NCBI GenBank assembly: GCA_022036555.1
Contig: CM039120.1
Location: 21,034,350-21,098,349 of the forward strand
Source: Microstegium vimineum
Taxonomy: Eukaryota > Streptophyta > Magnoliopsida > Poales > Poaceae
Direction of reading: 5' to 3'
DNA length: 64,000 nt
Part shown: positions 1-11,538 of the stretch, piece by piece
How positions within the stretch are numbered: position 1 is the first letter of the stretch
Layout of the letters: every line of letters begins with the position of its first letter
Program-made: the position numbers and the translations under genes
The notes under the pieces: model-generated
What the model was told of the DNA's origin: nothing
What the model saw: the letters and a program-made list of their open reading frames with translations, nothing else
Databases searched by the model: none

Positions 1-482
1 ATTGGAGGTGTACAGGATGCAGGCAATGCATGAAGGTAAATCCGTCACCTCTGGTAGGTTGTCATTTTGTGCTCACAGCTTACTAGGGGCATATTCATCT
101 TCAATTTGCACACCTACAAGCGAAAGTGGATGCTTATTATGACAACTTCTGACCGCTTGCAAAGGAGGTCAACCCGGTGGTACGGTGTATCGATGGGGAT
201 GCTCTTATTCTAGAGCGGTCGGAGCGGGCGACCATGAGTGGAGTCCTGTTGAAGGCGTGCAGTTTCTGGAGCAGATTCCGGTCGTTCACGACCTCCGCTG
301 CATAGAGCGTTACTGCTCATGGCCTTGCCATGTTGCGGCCGCATTACCCGCGATTAGATATTGGTAGAGTGGCAAAGAGTTTTGCCGCGGGTACGTTGGA
401 TGAGGAGATGGGGCGCTCGGAGGAAGAAGTAGAGCCCGTGGAAGAGGCCATCGTAGGAGATCTAGATTTGTTTGTTACATGA
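1..482 (+). pseudogene. Last two exons of an antisense-type accessory ORF (Gypsy-A remnant)
   Basis: An exon end (to 35) is followed by an intron with GT at 36-37 and AG at 77-78. The final exon runs 79-482 and stays in phase across the junction (one base carried over, phase 1). The final exon has a hydrophobic, histidine-containing stretch (AHGLAML, then HYPRLD), a FAAG turn, and an acidic helix ending near the stop at 480-482. This is the layout of the last exons at 45105-45448 and 60892-60572, which also follow phase-1 introns. In-frame stops at 84-86, 150-152 and 303-305 make it a pseudogene. The element it belonged to lies left of the window. Its function is not known to me. Confidence 0.5.
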
Positions 483-698
483 CAACAGTTGTTTGTATCT
501 AGGATACGAGTGGTTAGACCTGTAAGTGAAATGTTGCAAAGCTGTTAATCAAGGCGGTGAGCTTTTTATTTCACTTGTATGTCCTTGCGTGCCAACTAAG
601 TCGTGAGCCATATCGATGAATCGTTCGGCATTGGGTTCACCATGATCCACATCGTAGGGCATAGAGTCACTGCATGCGTAGGAGTCGTAGCGATTACC
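483..698. other. Gene-free remnant between the accessory ORF and Copia-0
   Basis: This stretch looks like the 3' flank of the exon ending at 482. A minus-strand reading frame of about 45 codons (549-690) is open, but I cannot assign it to a family. It ends where the Copia-0 LTR remnant begins. Nothing else is recognisable. Confidence 0.3.
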
Positions 699-1165
699 TA
701 AAGGATTGAGAACGGCGACCAAAGGGGGGGTGAATGGGAGCCTCAAATTTCACTTAGAAATATTTGGGCACTCTTCCCAAAGTCCAAACCATGTTGATGG
801 GTGCTCACCGACAGACCAAAACGGAGAATTGAGAGCTCACCGACAGTGGCAAAAAACTCACCAGAAACCCCGAAAAGCATGTTCTCGACCCCTAGGGAAA
901 ATAGGCAAGAACTTAGGCAAACCAGGCTGAAACAACACCCAACAGATGTTGGAACACATGCCAACGGATGCTCTGATGGGCAGTGTCCGATGCCAACATA
1001 GAGACGAACCCGAGAGGCCTCACCAGCGACGGACGCGTCTGATGGCACCCCAACGGATGCTCGGCAGCATCCAAGACAATTCAAACCGAAAACCCGAGAG
1101 CACATAAGGGCGACGGACATGTCCGACGCCTACCCAACAGACGCTGAGTAGCGTTTGTTGCCTCG
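699..1165 (-). repeat. Decayed 3' LTR end of Copia-0 (Sirevirus-type)
   Basis: The stretch starts with a mutated LTR terminus (taaaggattgag, where intact copies at 1954, 33229 and 47291 read tgaaggac). It continues with the family signature ggcgacc-a-gggggg-tgaatgggagcc. Only the terminal part of the LTR remains. Around 1160 it joins protease-region sequence directly, so most of the LTR and the 3' half of pol are deleted. It contains degenerate repeats related to GTCCGACG. Confidence 0.65.
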
Positions 1166-1953
1166 AGTACACAGAGCTTGACAAGATCACCTCGAGAGTC
1201 AAGAATCCGAGAAAAGCCAACTTTGAAATTCACTTCAAAACCGTCCTCTAGGAGTTGCGAAACCGAAAGAAGATTGAAATGCAAATTCACAACAAGAGGA
1301 ACATCCTTGAGGACAAAAGACAAATTGACATAGATTGACCCTCGGGACACAACCTTACCTCTACTCTTTTCCCCAAATGTGATGTACTCAGTGTGGCGCA
1401 CGGGGTCGAGGCTGGAGAACCACTTGGCACTTCTGGTCATATGGCGTGAGCATCCTGAATCCACAAGCCAAGTCTCCTCTAGTCCTCCTTGCTACATCAA
1501 TAGAAAGACATAGGATGAGCAAATGAAGCAACACTGGGGTTAGTAAACTATGAACGATACTAGTGTTGGTTCATTTTCCCAAAGAAAGGGTTAGGAGGCA
1601 TACAAAACATCTCCCTTCTCATAGTGGGGTAGCGATCACCACCATAGGAAAAAGGTGGTCCACTAAAGGTGTGGGGAGTGAAGCCACCGCCACGAGGCCC
1701 ATAGTCGTATGGGTCACGACCGGTACCCCGCCAGGCACGACCATCGCGTGGTCTCGCCTCCTGAGGCCTAGAACCTTGAGACATTGCACCTCTAGGCCTA
1801 GTAGTGCTCCGCTGAACTTTTGGTTGACGCACCCCAACTAGTGGGTGGTACATGTATCGGTTGCTCAACTCAACCTGCCTTCGCTCATCTCTCTTCCTCC
1901 TATAGCAAACTCAGCCAAGTGCCCATCCCGCTCACAATACTCACAATGGTACC
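1166..1953 (-). pseudogene. Copia-0 gag C-terminus and protease fragment
   Basis: Reading leftward from 1953, this is the C-terminal part of Sirevirus gag after the zinc knuckle, rich in Arg, Gly and Pro (1868-1560). The protease motif follows (DSGCSRHMT, near 1460), then the start of the gag-pre-integrase domain. A one-base deletion relative to the copy at the right window edge puts the knuckle region out of frame near 1907. Integrase, reverse transcriptase and RNase H are missing. Copia-1 is inserted at 1953/1954, inside the zinc-knuckle coding region. Confidence 0.7.
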
Positions 1954-3757
1954 TGAAGGACCGCGAACGGAGACCAGAGGGGGGTGAATGGGAGCCTCAA
2001 ATTTCACTCATAAATATTCGGGCCACTCTTCCCAAAAACAACCCCAGCAAGCAAGTTTACTCACACAACAAGATCACGACCCTAGAGAGGGTGGATACCT
2101 TTGGTGATGACCAAGAGGTACACCGGATCTTCCGGTAACCCAAAAGCTCAAACCAAGACACCGATACTAAGACTCTCTACCCTAGAGAGAGAAGAGAGCT
2201 CACCCAAAAACACTTATGAGAACTGGTCTCAAAATTGCTTCATTAAGTTCCCTGCATGATTACGAAAACCAACGCAACAAACGAAACTCAATTCAGAGTC
2301 CGGACGAGAGAGAAATGGTCAAAACAGTGGATGACAGGCGCTCTGTTGGGTGACAGACGTGAGTCTGACGGGCGATAGATGCTCGGCTGAGGGAAAACCA
2401 ACGTCTGACGGGCAAAAATGAGCGTCTGACGCCAGCGTCTGACACCCCCGAAAGCAGCACGGGAAACCCGAAAAATGCCGGAACTTGTTCATTTCAACTC
2501 CAATTGATTCCAAACTTTGTGGGGAGGTTTCTGAGGTAGATGTGATTCTACTTTTGGAGGATCTAGTCCATCCTTCTGTCACAAGTTCTAGGATCAATCA
2601 CGGGATGGAAAAAGGAGTGAAAACGGAGCAAGAAAGCAAAACGAATCGATCTCTTTGCTCAATCCATCCTAGCTTGAATCCTTCGGTGGATTTGATCACA
2701 AGGGGATGGAGAAACTTTGCCTTCAAACGGTTTTGCAAACAATGCAGCGAGGAGGAAGATTGATCAACGAGAATCAAAGGGCAAAAGAACCAAAAATGAA
2801 GAACGCAAACACAAACGGTTCCGCAAACGACTCCCGGAGGAGACAAGGAGTTTACAGCCTCCTTTCCTTACCAAAATCTCGGTTTACATGGGAGACCCCA
2901 TGGATCTCAAGCAAGAAGCCTAGAGGTAGGGGAAGACCTAGGAGGTGGGAGGTGGAAGAGGAAGTGCAAGAGATAGGGAAAAGATAAACCTTCATCCCCT
3001 TAAGTAGTTGAGGCCTAAGTGGACATTTTCACTTAGCCCCTTGATACATAGAGAGAACCACCTACGCTAAGCATTGTCTCCCAACTCCGGGAAAATATCT
3101 TTCTCGATTTGAATGGATGGCCCCGCTTTCTGCCAGGAGTTGTCGTCGCCTCGACGCAACCTCCAGGATTCCGCCACGTGCCATCCCCGCTTCCTTGGAA
3201 GCTCCGCCCAGGTTTTGAGGCCCAAACTCGCGAAACCCGCCACCGGTAGCTTTGGGCTCAACTACCGGTAGTTTTGAGGCCCAAACTCGGAAACCATCCT
3301 CCGGTGGTTTTGCGGCCCAAACCACCAAACCGCTCAACTCAAGCCAGCTTGTACTCACCCGGTCGGACTCCGAGTCCCATGAGCCTCCGCTCTACCCGCT
3401 CGTCCGTCGTCTTAACTTGGTGAACTCGGTCCACCTCCATGTCTTGTTGCGCTCGCCAGTGCCAAGCACTAGCCACCACAGCTAGTCCGTCGGCGCCCAT
3501 GGTCCCTCGGTCCAAGCCCCGCTTCCGCCCTTCACCGCTCTCAGTCCATCGGCACGGCAAGCCTCTACATGACCTTCTCCACGCCATTGAACATTGTCTC
3601 CGGGCTCAGTACCTGCACACCACAAGCCGATAGATAGGCACACATTTGGTTTTGCAAAAGATTAGTTCAAGCCACTCAAACTGAAACACTCAAGTGTTGG
3701 ACGATCACTCATCACAAAACTGAACATACATGGGTACATGTCAACCATGTGTTCGCA
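1954..3757 (-). repeat. 3' LTR of Copia-1
   Basis: The LTR is 1804 bp. On the plus strand it begins tgaaggaccg and ends gtgttcgca, so on the minus strand it runs TGCGAACAC to CCTTCA, with TG/CA ends. A polypurine tract abuts it at 3758. It belongs to the subfamily with GTCTGACG/GTCCGACG repeats (about 2330-2455), which also includes the copy at 13881. Short open frames inside it (for example 2485-2763) are not convincing genes. Confidence 0.85.
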
Positions 3758-3771
3758 ATCTCCCCCTTGAT
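3758..3771 (-). promoter_or_regulatory. Polypurine tract of Copia-1
   Basis: On the minus strand, caagggggagat lies immediately before the LTR start TGCGAACAC. This is the position for priming plus-strand DNA synthesis. Confidence 0.8.
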
Positions 3772-5293
3772 GAGTGCATTGTCAACACAAATGCATTTCA
3801 GATTTGAGCCACAAGGTAAAGCTCTCCAAATGACCAAAAAGCTAAGAAAGCGAAAACGGGGTCGGGTCACTTGAGAGAAGCAAAACGAGTCCAAAACTTG
3901 GTTCCCAAAGACATGGGCAACGACTCGAAGCAACCAAGTAAATCAAAGCCAACCCTCAAGAAGAGGCGGAAAATGGGCTCAACACTGCTAGCAAGACAAA
4001 GATACCAATCAAAGTTCTCATAGCTCAAAGATACCAATTAAACCAACTAAGGCTCAAAAGGCCAATCGAAACCTGTCGGAGCCAACAAAGCAAGCTAGAC
4101 CCTCCAGAAGAGGCAAAGGCTCAATACATCTAGCAGGAACTCCCCCTGGGGAAAAGCACACTCAAGATACCAAGAAAGGGTGAAAAGAGCCAAAAATGCA
4201 AGATTTTCACAAAAGCACATTTTCTCCCCCTTAACCAATGAAGGTATGGAATGCAAGATTTCTCCCCCTTGGATGTAGATGGCTGAAAAATAGAGTGAAA
4301 TGCACATCTCTCCCCCTTATTGACACATGTAGCTCATCAAAGCTCAAAACTCAACATCCGCTCACAAATGCCATGAAATTCAAAAATGAGTGCAAAAGCT
4401 TCATACATAGAGCTAAGACAATGAATGGATGCTCTAAGTGATGTGATCCTATGAGAATAGGAAAAGCTCTACGTGCCCAACAAAGACTCAAATTGAGCTT
4501 AAGATCACTTTAGAAGCTATTTTAGAGAAGATTACATGTGTGAACAAAGAAGGGGTATCACCTCCTAGAGACAACTAAACAAGGCAAACAAGATAGGATC
4601 AACCTCAAAGCTATCTCATGTATAGCAAGTAAACTATCCCTAGAAAAGTTGATACAACAAGACAATGACCCAACTGAATCAATTTTTCAAGTTTCAGAGT
4701 TTTGCAACAAAAAATCAGTTTTAGGCACATTCAAGTGTATGCGAGTGGTTGTAAGCAAAGTGATGCCACTTATCAACCGGGCAAAGCCAAAGATCTTGAC
4801 ACACACCGGTTTCGGTCATACACGACAAGTTCAACCCATATGGGAAGCAATCTCGAACACACGGTGAAGTGCTCACAAATGCAAACCCAACTCGATCTTT
4901 TCAATTCGCTATTCAGAGAGCTATTTTATTTTTAGATCAATTTTAATCATGGTGCTCAATGGAAGTGAATGAAGCAATGAAGAGCCATAGATAAAAGCTA
5001 TATACAAAACAGCCAAGAAGGATCTTCAAAAGCCTACACATGCTAGTGTCATTTCAGAGGTGACATGGAGAATTAAATTCAGTTTTAAAGCTTTTCTAAC
5101 TTAGCTCTATTGCATATCAAGAGATCAAAGAGAGTCTAAGTTAGGCAACACAATAGACACATAAAACACCTCAAACAGAGCATAGATTCATTATATCGGC
5201 TATAGGTATGAAGCTTAAAATGAACTATGTCACAAATGCAAATGAGATGCAAAATGTAAACTGACACCAACATAAAACTAAAAAGACACTAAA

Positions 5294-5367
5294 AGAAAGA
5301 AGAAGAAGAAGAAGAAGAAGAAGAAGAAGAAGAAGAAGAAGAAGAAGAAGAAGAAGAAGAAGAAGAA
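5294..5367. repeat. (GAA)n microsatellite
   Basis: A nearly pure run of about 24 GAA units. It sits in the 3' noncoding region of Copia-1. The matching region of Copia-2 (near 17280-17570) has only short GAA traces, so the run expanded after the copies separated. Confidence 0.95.
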
Positions 5368-5410
5368 AGACAAATAAGAACCAAAAAGAACTATAATACA
5401 CAGAGAGCTT

Positions 5411-6770
5411 CCCTCAACTAAAAAGGGAAGCAAACACCCAACTCACCCCGAAGGCGAGAAAACGCAGCTTGATCCAAGGGTTTTGTGAGAATGTCCGCAA
5501 GCTGGTTTTGGGTCACGACTCATAAGATCTGCAAGCTTGGCAACAAGAGCATGAGAAGAACCACCAAAGATGATATCATCCACATAAATCTGGACTAGGA
5601 GAGTGTCTTTGCCTTGCTTGAGGAGAAAAAAACGTCTTATCTACCGATTCCATTTTAAAACCCTTAGCAAGCAAGAAGGTTCACAATCTATCATACCATG
5701 CTCTAGGGGCTTGTTTCAAACCGTACAAAGCTTTATGGAGTTTAAAAACATGGTTTGGAAACTTGGGATTTTCGAAACCAGGAGGTTGTCTAACATACAC
5801 TTCCTCCTCTATGTAGCCATTTAACAAAGCACTTTTAATGTCCATTTGAAAAAGTTTAAAACCCTTAGAAGCCACAAAAGCTAGAAGGATTCTAATTGCC
5901 TCTAAACGAGCTACGGGAGCAGAGGTTTCCTCATAATCTATTCCCTCCTTTTGACAAAAGTCTTGCGCTACCAACCTAGCCTTGTTACGCACTACCACCC
6001 CATCCTCACTTTGCTTGTTTTTTAAAACCCATTTGGTTCCTATAGTTTGGCAACTTGGTGGTGGTGGCACTAAGACAAAAAACGCAATTTCACTCAAAGT
6101 TTTCTAACTCCTCATGCATGACATTAACCCAATCCGGATCCATCAAAGTGTGTCCAACATCTCGGGGCTCAAAAGACGCGACAAAAGCCGAATGAGCGAA
6201 GTGAGAGAGATAGTATCTGGACCGCATGACTCGACGGTCAATGTCGTCGATGATGTTCTCCGGTGGGTGCTGCTACTGGATGTAGCGAGGAGCCTGCCTG
6301 GACGAAGTGGCCTCCCCATCGACAGCATCTAAAGCTCCCTTAGGTGCAACGGGCACCGACTAAGGAAGTTGCTCGAACGACCCCCATGTAGAGTAAGTAG
6401 ACGGGTCGGGGCCGTGAGCCGAAGTGGACGTCACAGGGTCGACTAGGGCAGCCGGTGGAGTCGGCTCGGGATCACCTCAATCGGCATCATCCTGCTCCTC
6501 CTCCACAAAAATGCTGGAGTGCAACTCATCCTCATTTGCAAGCTCAAAAGCAGTGGAACTACAAGGCATAGTTTCATCGAAGGTAATCTCACAAGTCTCC
6601 ATCACTCGGTTAGTCTCAAGGTTAAGAGCACGACAAGCACAAGAGTGAGTAGAATAACTAAGAAAGATACTGTCAAAAGACCGAGACTCAAATTTATCCA
6701 ACTTACCTCCCTTTTTGAGGATGAAGCACCTGCACCCAAACACCCATATGTGACTTACCTTGGGTGTCTC
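5411..6770 (-). pseudogene. Copia-1 integrase end, reverse transcriptase fragment and RNase H end
   Basis: From 6770 leftward come the integrase C-terminal region (near 6750-6480), a linker, and the first half of a Copia reverse transcriptase (6097-5681). Visible reverse transcriptase motifs include GTKWVLKNK, the KARLVAQ segment and the ALYGLKQAPRAW motif. Near 5518 it jumps to the last codons of RNase H. Compared with 17735-18505 in Copia-2, roughly 0.8 kb holding the YVDD motif and most of RNase H is deleted. Stops are scattered through the linker. The fragment is cut at 6770 by Gypsy-B and resumes at 35592. Confidence 0.8.
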
Positions 6771-7570
6771 TGTTGACACCGTTTTTTCGGTACGTGTCAA
6801 TATGAACCAGGTGCGCTGATCAGTAAAGGGATGGTTGCTTTTCCTTATCGGCATCAAGATACTGCCAATCAGATTGCCGGTAGAAGCAGAAGATTGAAGA
6901 AACACCAAGATAAAAAGAAGGATATTTGCCGATGGGAAGGTATTGCCGATGGAAACAAGAGAATATTGCCGATGGATGCGGGATGATGTGGCCGACGTCA
7001 GCAGAAAGCTGCTGATAGTAATAGAAGAAGGTTGCGGATTGAAGGAATCTGCCGATGGAAGGTTTCATCGTAAGGAAGATAGATAAGGAAATTGGTAGTT
7101 TTATTCCAATATTATTATTATAGTTGGAGTCTGACTCTTGCACGAGTCATTTATTTCCTTAAAAATAGGAGTTTTGTTGAGGTATGAGTTGTGTCTGTTT
7201 ACGATTACTCCTGCCGGGCTATAAATATGTATCGAGGGGTGGTGTAAGATATATACAATCAATCAAATACATCTATTATTTTCGTCTATTTTTTCCAGCA
7301 AATCTACTTTTACCGCATTAGTTCTAGTTCATCCACGGGTTCTTACAAAGTCTCAACGGGCTGCATCTACATGATCTCCGTCAACCTCGCAAGTTCCGCA
7401 TTTTGAGCAATCTGAGCTTTGACGTCCGGGCGCATCATTGTCGTCTCGTTCAATTTTGTTCTCGTTATCATCCTTGTCGATTAACTGGTCAAATCAACTG
7501 ACACACCTTGGATATCGAATTCGGGTATAAGCCCAAGGTGTTCGCAGATCTGACGCTTTTTGTTTCAACA
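6771..7570 (+). repeat. 5' LTR of Gypsy-B
   Basis: An 800-bp LTR starting TGTTGACACC and ending TTTCAACA. Its last 265 bases match 35327-35591 base for base in length. The U3 part (about 6840-7060) is dense in the motif TGCCGAT/ATCGGCA. Confidence 0.85.
7218..7227 (+). promoter_or_regulatory. TATA box of the Gypsy-B LTR
   Basis: gctataaata lies about 350 bp before the LTR end. This is a normal place for the retroelement promoter. Confidence 0.6.
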
Positions 7571-7641
7571 CCTCTTTTGACACACCCAGTGGGACAAATA
7601 ACACTTCTTGTTGCCACAGTTTTATCCATCATAAGCTTATT

Positions 7642-10616
7642 ATGGGTAATACTACTGAGGTTGATCAAAGCAATGTTATCGAAGTCTCTGAGGCAGATCT
7701 GAAAGATGATCAGAAGCAGGCTATGGAGCAGGCTATGGAGGAGTACAAGCAGTTATATCTGAAATCCTTCAGCCTAAGCAGGAGCGGCGATGCTGTCCAG
7801 AAGCAAGATCCGCCGTTGCCGCGGCAGGTCACTTTCGACGCCAATCCTGGTAAATTACAAGATATGGTTAATTTTGCGTTAAATCAGGAGTTGATTAGCC
7901 ACTCCAATGTGTTGTCCAATACTGTGTATAATGTTGTTATGCAATCTTTCAAAGAGGGATAGACACCGAAGTATGTTGGTCCAGTGTATCATCAGCCTGG
8001 ATCGACATCTGCTACAACTTCATCGGCGTTTCCACTGATATCTCTCCAACCTGTGAATCCTTCCACCGATGAAGCTACACCACCAATATTGAGCCATGTA
8101 AGCGTCATTCGGTTGAATACCGATCCGGTGGCATCGGCAATGTCAAGACAAGTAGCCAAGAGTCAACCAACTCCCGCCAGCTGGTGGGGATACGGTATGC
8201 CTCCAGATTCATCTCCTGATGCTAAGTTGATCCAAGGTAATAATGCAGCGGGGAAGGTCCCTATGGAATCGGCAATATCAGTACAACCGATGAGCCCAAT
8301 AATACATTATGCTACGTCTTCTCCAAACGTGCAATTGCCGCCAGGAAGTCTTCAGATGGTGATGCCCAAAGTGCCTTACGGGCAACCATCGACAAGTTCT
8401 TTGTCGATGCAACAAAACCTAGCAATTGTTAACCATCCCATGATTATGGCAAATCCTCAGACTAGAGTATCATTGCACCAAGGAGGCCTATTTGTTGATT
8501 ACTCCAGGATGCAAGAGCAATAGGCGCCAGGTAGCTATCAATTATCGGCAAGTCACATGCCGATGACTTATAATCCTGGATGGACTAGTCAGATTCAACA
8601 ACAGGTGGTGCAACCTGGACATCAAGTAGCAGGAGCGCAACAGTACCATTACCCAGCGAATATTCAGAACGAAACATCGGTGTATCGACCGATGAATATA
8701 ATGCCGCAGTATACTCCAATGGGTGTTCAAGGTTATACATCGGCAAATCAACCGATGCATAGTATTCAGCAAGGTGGTGCTGCACCTGTGCCAATCGGAC
8801 CAGCTTATTTGCCACCAAGGCAAGAAGGGGCGTATCAATCAGTCCAGTCAGTCAATATCCAACCGGTGCATCGGCAGGATCAGGATGCATACTGGGCCGA
8901 CAAAATTGCCGAAGTGATGAAAGAACAATTCGGCATCAAGCCTAAGGTCAATACATACTCTTATCAGATGCCGTACCCTCAGGCATATGATTTGATTCCT
9001 CTCCCAAATTGGTACAAGGTACCGGATTTCACAAAGCTTTCTGGCCAAGACGATACGTCAACATGGAGCACATCAACCGTTTCATCATTCAATGTGGGGA
9101 GGCGGCTAGCAGAGATGAGCTAAGGGTAAGATTGTTCTCGTTGTCTTTATCTGGATCAGCATTTACCTAGTTCATTTCCCTTCCTCCAAATTCCGTGATC
9201 ACCTGGGCCGATCTAGAGAAGCAGTTTCACAAATACTTCTTCTCTGGCATGCATGAAAAGAGGATTACCGATTTCGTCAAGCTAAAACAGCGTAGTGACG
9301 AATCGGTGGAAAGCTTCGTGCAAAGGCTACGAGACGTGAAGAATAAGTGTTACAGCTTGGTGCTTGATGATCGATAATTGGCAGATTTGGCTTTCCAGGG
9401 GTTGCTGCCACATATCAAGGATAAATATGCATCCCAAGAGTTTGAGAGTTTGATCCATCTTGTGCAAAGGGTTGCCGATCAGGAAATTAAAGCTTTCGAA
9501 CCCAGGAAAACTTGGAATAAGAAGGTGTCTTTCATTGAACAAGAAGAGAGTTCTGAGTCGGATGAGGAACCAAGCATTGGTGTTGCTGAGTGGGTGAAAG
9601 ACAAGAAGAAGATATCCTGTCCGTTTGGCCAGAAAGAAGCTAAAAGATTCACCTTTGACATCACCAAGGCCAATAGGATATTTGACCTATTACTTCAAGA
9701 AGGGTGGATTAAGTTGTCACCTAATCAGGTAATTCCATCGGCAGGAGAGCTTAGAAGGATCAGGTATTGCAAGTGGCATGCTGCAACTTCACATAATACC
9801 AATGATTGCAAGGTCTTTAGGCAATAGTTGCAGTCAGAAATTGAATCTAGGCGAATCAAATTTGAGAATTCTAAAGCTCAAAAGCCGATGAAAATCGAAC
9901 AACATCCGTTTCCAAATAATATGGTGGAAACTAGCAGGAAGATTAAAGTACTGACATCGTAAGTTGCCAAGAAAAATGCATCGGTAGATCCCGATCATCA
10001 AATAGTTGTGCATGATGTGAAGGGAAAGAAGCTTGCCGATGAAGGAAAAGTTAAAAGAACTACTGATGAAAGCAGTAGCGCTAGGAGGCCTCAGAGACAT
10101 GCATCATATGGCATTGTGATCACGCACAGAAGACCACGACAAGAATATGGGCGCCCACAAGAAGAACAACATCGGTAGCAGGAAGAAGAAAGACGCCAAG
10201 AGTGGTATCGGCATAGAGATCATTGGAAGTGCCCCTTCTTCGTCCATTGCTGCGAAGAAGGCATCAAGCTGCCGACTGCCGATAATTGCCCTGAGTGCAA
10301 CGGATACTATCCTGCCAGTCGATTAGAAAAATCTCGCTTTGAAGATCGGGAATCAAGCTATGCTAGGTCGATTAGAGGAAAAGGATCAGTGCATGATCGT
10401 CTAGGGGGCAAGCTCAGTATACATGACAGGCTTGGCAAGCGTGTCCGTCAAGAGGAGCTTGAAGAGAAGGCTAATGCAAGAGTGCCTGATGAAGAAATAT
10501 TCTCTAGAGATCCAAACATAAGGAGTAGTGCGAATGTGAGCAACGAAAAATAGTACCAGCCTGTTTGGAAAACTAAGCTTCCTCAATGGTGTCCCAAGGG
10601 TTTGACGAAAACTTAG
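7642..10616 (+). pseudogene. Gypsy-B gag region
   Basis: An ATG at 7642 follows a short leader after the LTR. The leader shares a cacaccc-agtgggac segment with Gypsy-E. The reading is spread over 7642-7962, 7984-8523, 8557-9123, 9195-9377 and 9378-9827 and is broken by stops and gaps. The first part is a long Gln/Pro/Ser-rich segment. The capsid-like part (about 9000-9830) has the WSTSTVSSF-like and KRITDFVKLKQ segments that match the Gypsy-E gag at 53029. A Cys/His-rich segment near 10228-10300 (CPFFVHCCEEG, then NCPEC) is the probable nucleic-acid-binding part. Stops are mostly TAG and TAA, consistent with decay of CAG/CAA. Confidence 0.75.
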
Positions 10617-10739
10617 AGAAGGAGAATCTAGCGTGAACGCTAGAACAATCTGTGTTACAGTAAAAATCCTTCAAAAGAGGGATCTCCAGTTTGGTAGTGT
10701 AGGCTAAAACGCCAAGATAGGAGTCAATCGGCAGAAGTC

Positions 10740-11538
10740 AATATGGTTGTTATGTTGCTGATGGAATTTATGGCACCTGCCGATGCTGAAGAAGAAACTG
10801 TTGATATGGCTTAGTTAGTGCCTGATCCGATGGTGGCTATTTTTGAAAAGACTACCGAAGATGCAAGACAACACTTAAGAGCTTTGTTTGTCAAAGGCAA
10901 AGTTGATGGGCAGCCGGTGTCAAAGATGCTAGTAGATGGTGGGGCGTCGATCAATATAATGCCGTATGTCATGTTCCGGAAGCTTGGAAAGGTGACCAAG
11001 ATTTAGTCAAGACAGACATGAAGCTCAAAGATTTTGAAGGCAATGTATCACCAGCTATGGGAGCAGTATGCGTCGAATTAACTATCGGCAGCAAAACTTA
11101 GCCGACAACGTTTTTTGTGATCAGCGGCAAAGGTACCTATAACTTGCTCTTGGGAAGGGATTGGATCCATGCTAATTGTTGTATTCCTTCCATGATGCAT
11201 CAAAGCCTCATACAATGGGTTGGGGACAAGATTGAAGTCGTACGAAGTGAAGCCCCATCAATTGTTGCATCGGCAGAATCGGAAACCAATGAGCAGACCA
11301 AGTGTATATCGGGTGAAGCTTGGGATACAGAGTTCCTCAAAGTTGCCGATTACCGAATTACACCGATCCAAGCAGTCGGTTCTGAATAAGAGTGTTAATG
11401 GATCAATTCGCCAATGATGGAAAACTTGGACAGGGGTTCACATTGGCCGATAATTTAATAGAAATAGATATCGGCGATGGTGGTAGACCCAGGCTGACTT
11501 TTATTAGTGCTAAGTTAGATTCCCAGTGTAAACAATAG
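10740..11538 (+). pseudogene. Gypsy-B protease region
   Basis: This is an aspartic protease of the retropepsin type. The active-site motif LVDGGASIN lies near 10928-10955, followed by IMPYVMFRKLG. A stop ends the open frame at 11006. The downstream flap region, with GKGTYNLLLGRDWIH, reads open from 11117 to 11389. The same motifs occur in the Gypsy-E protease (52071-50974), which is intact there. Stops at 10811-10818 and 11004-11006 and a lost CAG-type codon at 11099 show it is dead. Confidence 0.8.

Larger units (their letters stand above)
3758..5410 (-). other. Long 3' noncoding region of Copia-1 with repeated polypurine tracts
   Basis: About 1.65 kb between pol and the 3' LTR has no convincing ORF on either strand. 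No env-like gene is seen, although some Sireviruses carry one. The minus strand repeats a caagggggag-type purine run near 3760, 4140, 4222, 4262 and 4311. Multiple polypurine tracts upstream of the 3' LTR are a known Sirevirus feature. The region aligns by eye with 15810-17627 in Copia-2. Confidence 0.65.

Noticed and set aside
5294..5367. Possible CRISPR-like or coding repeat
   Set aside because: It is a simple trinucleotide microsatellite with no spacers, in a plant genome.
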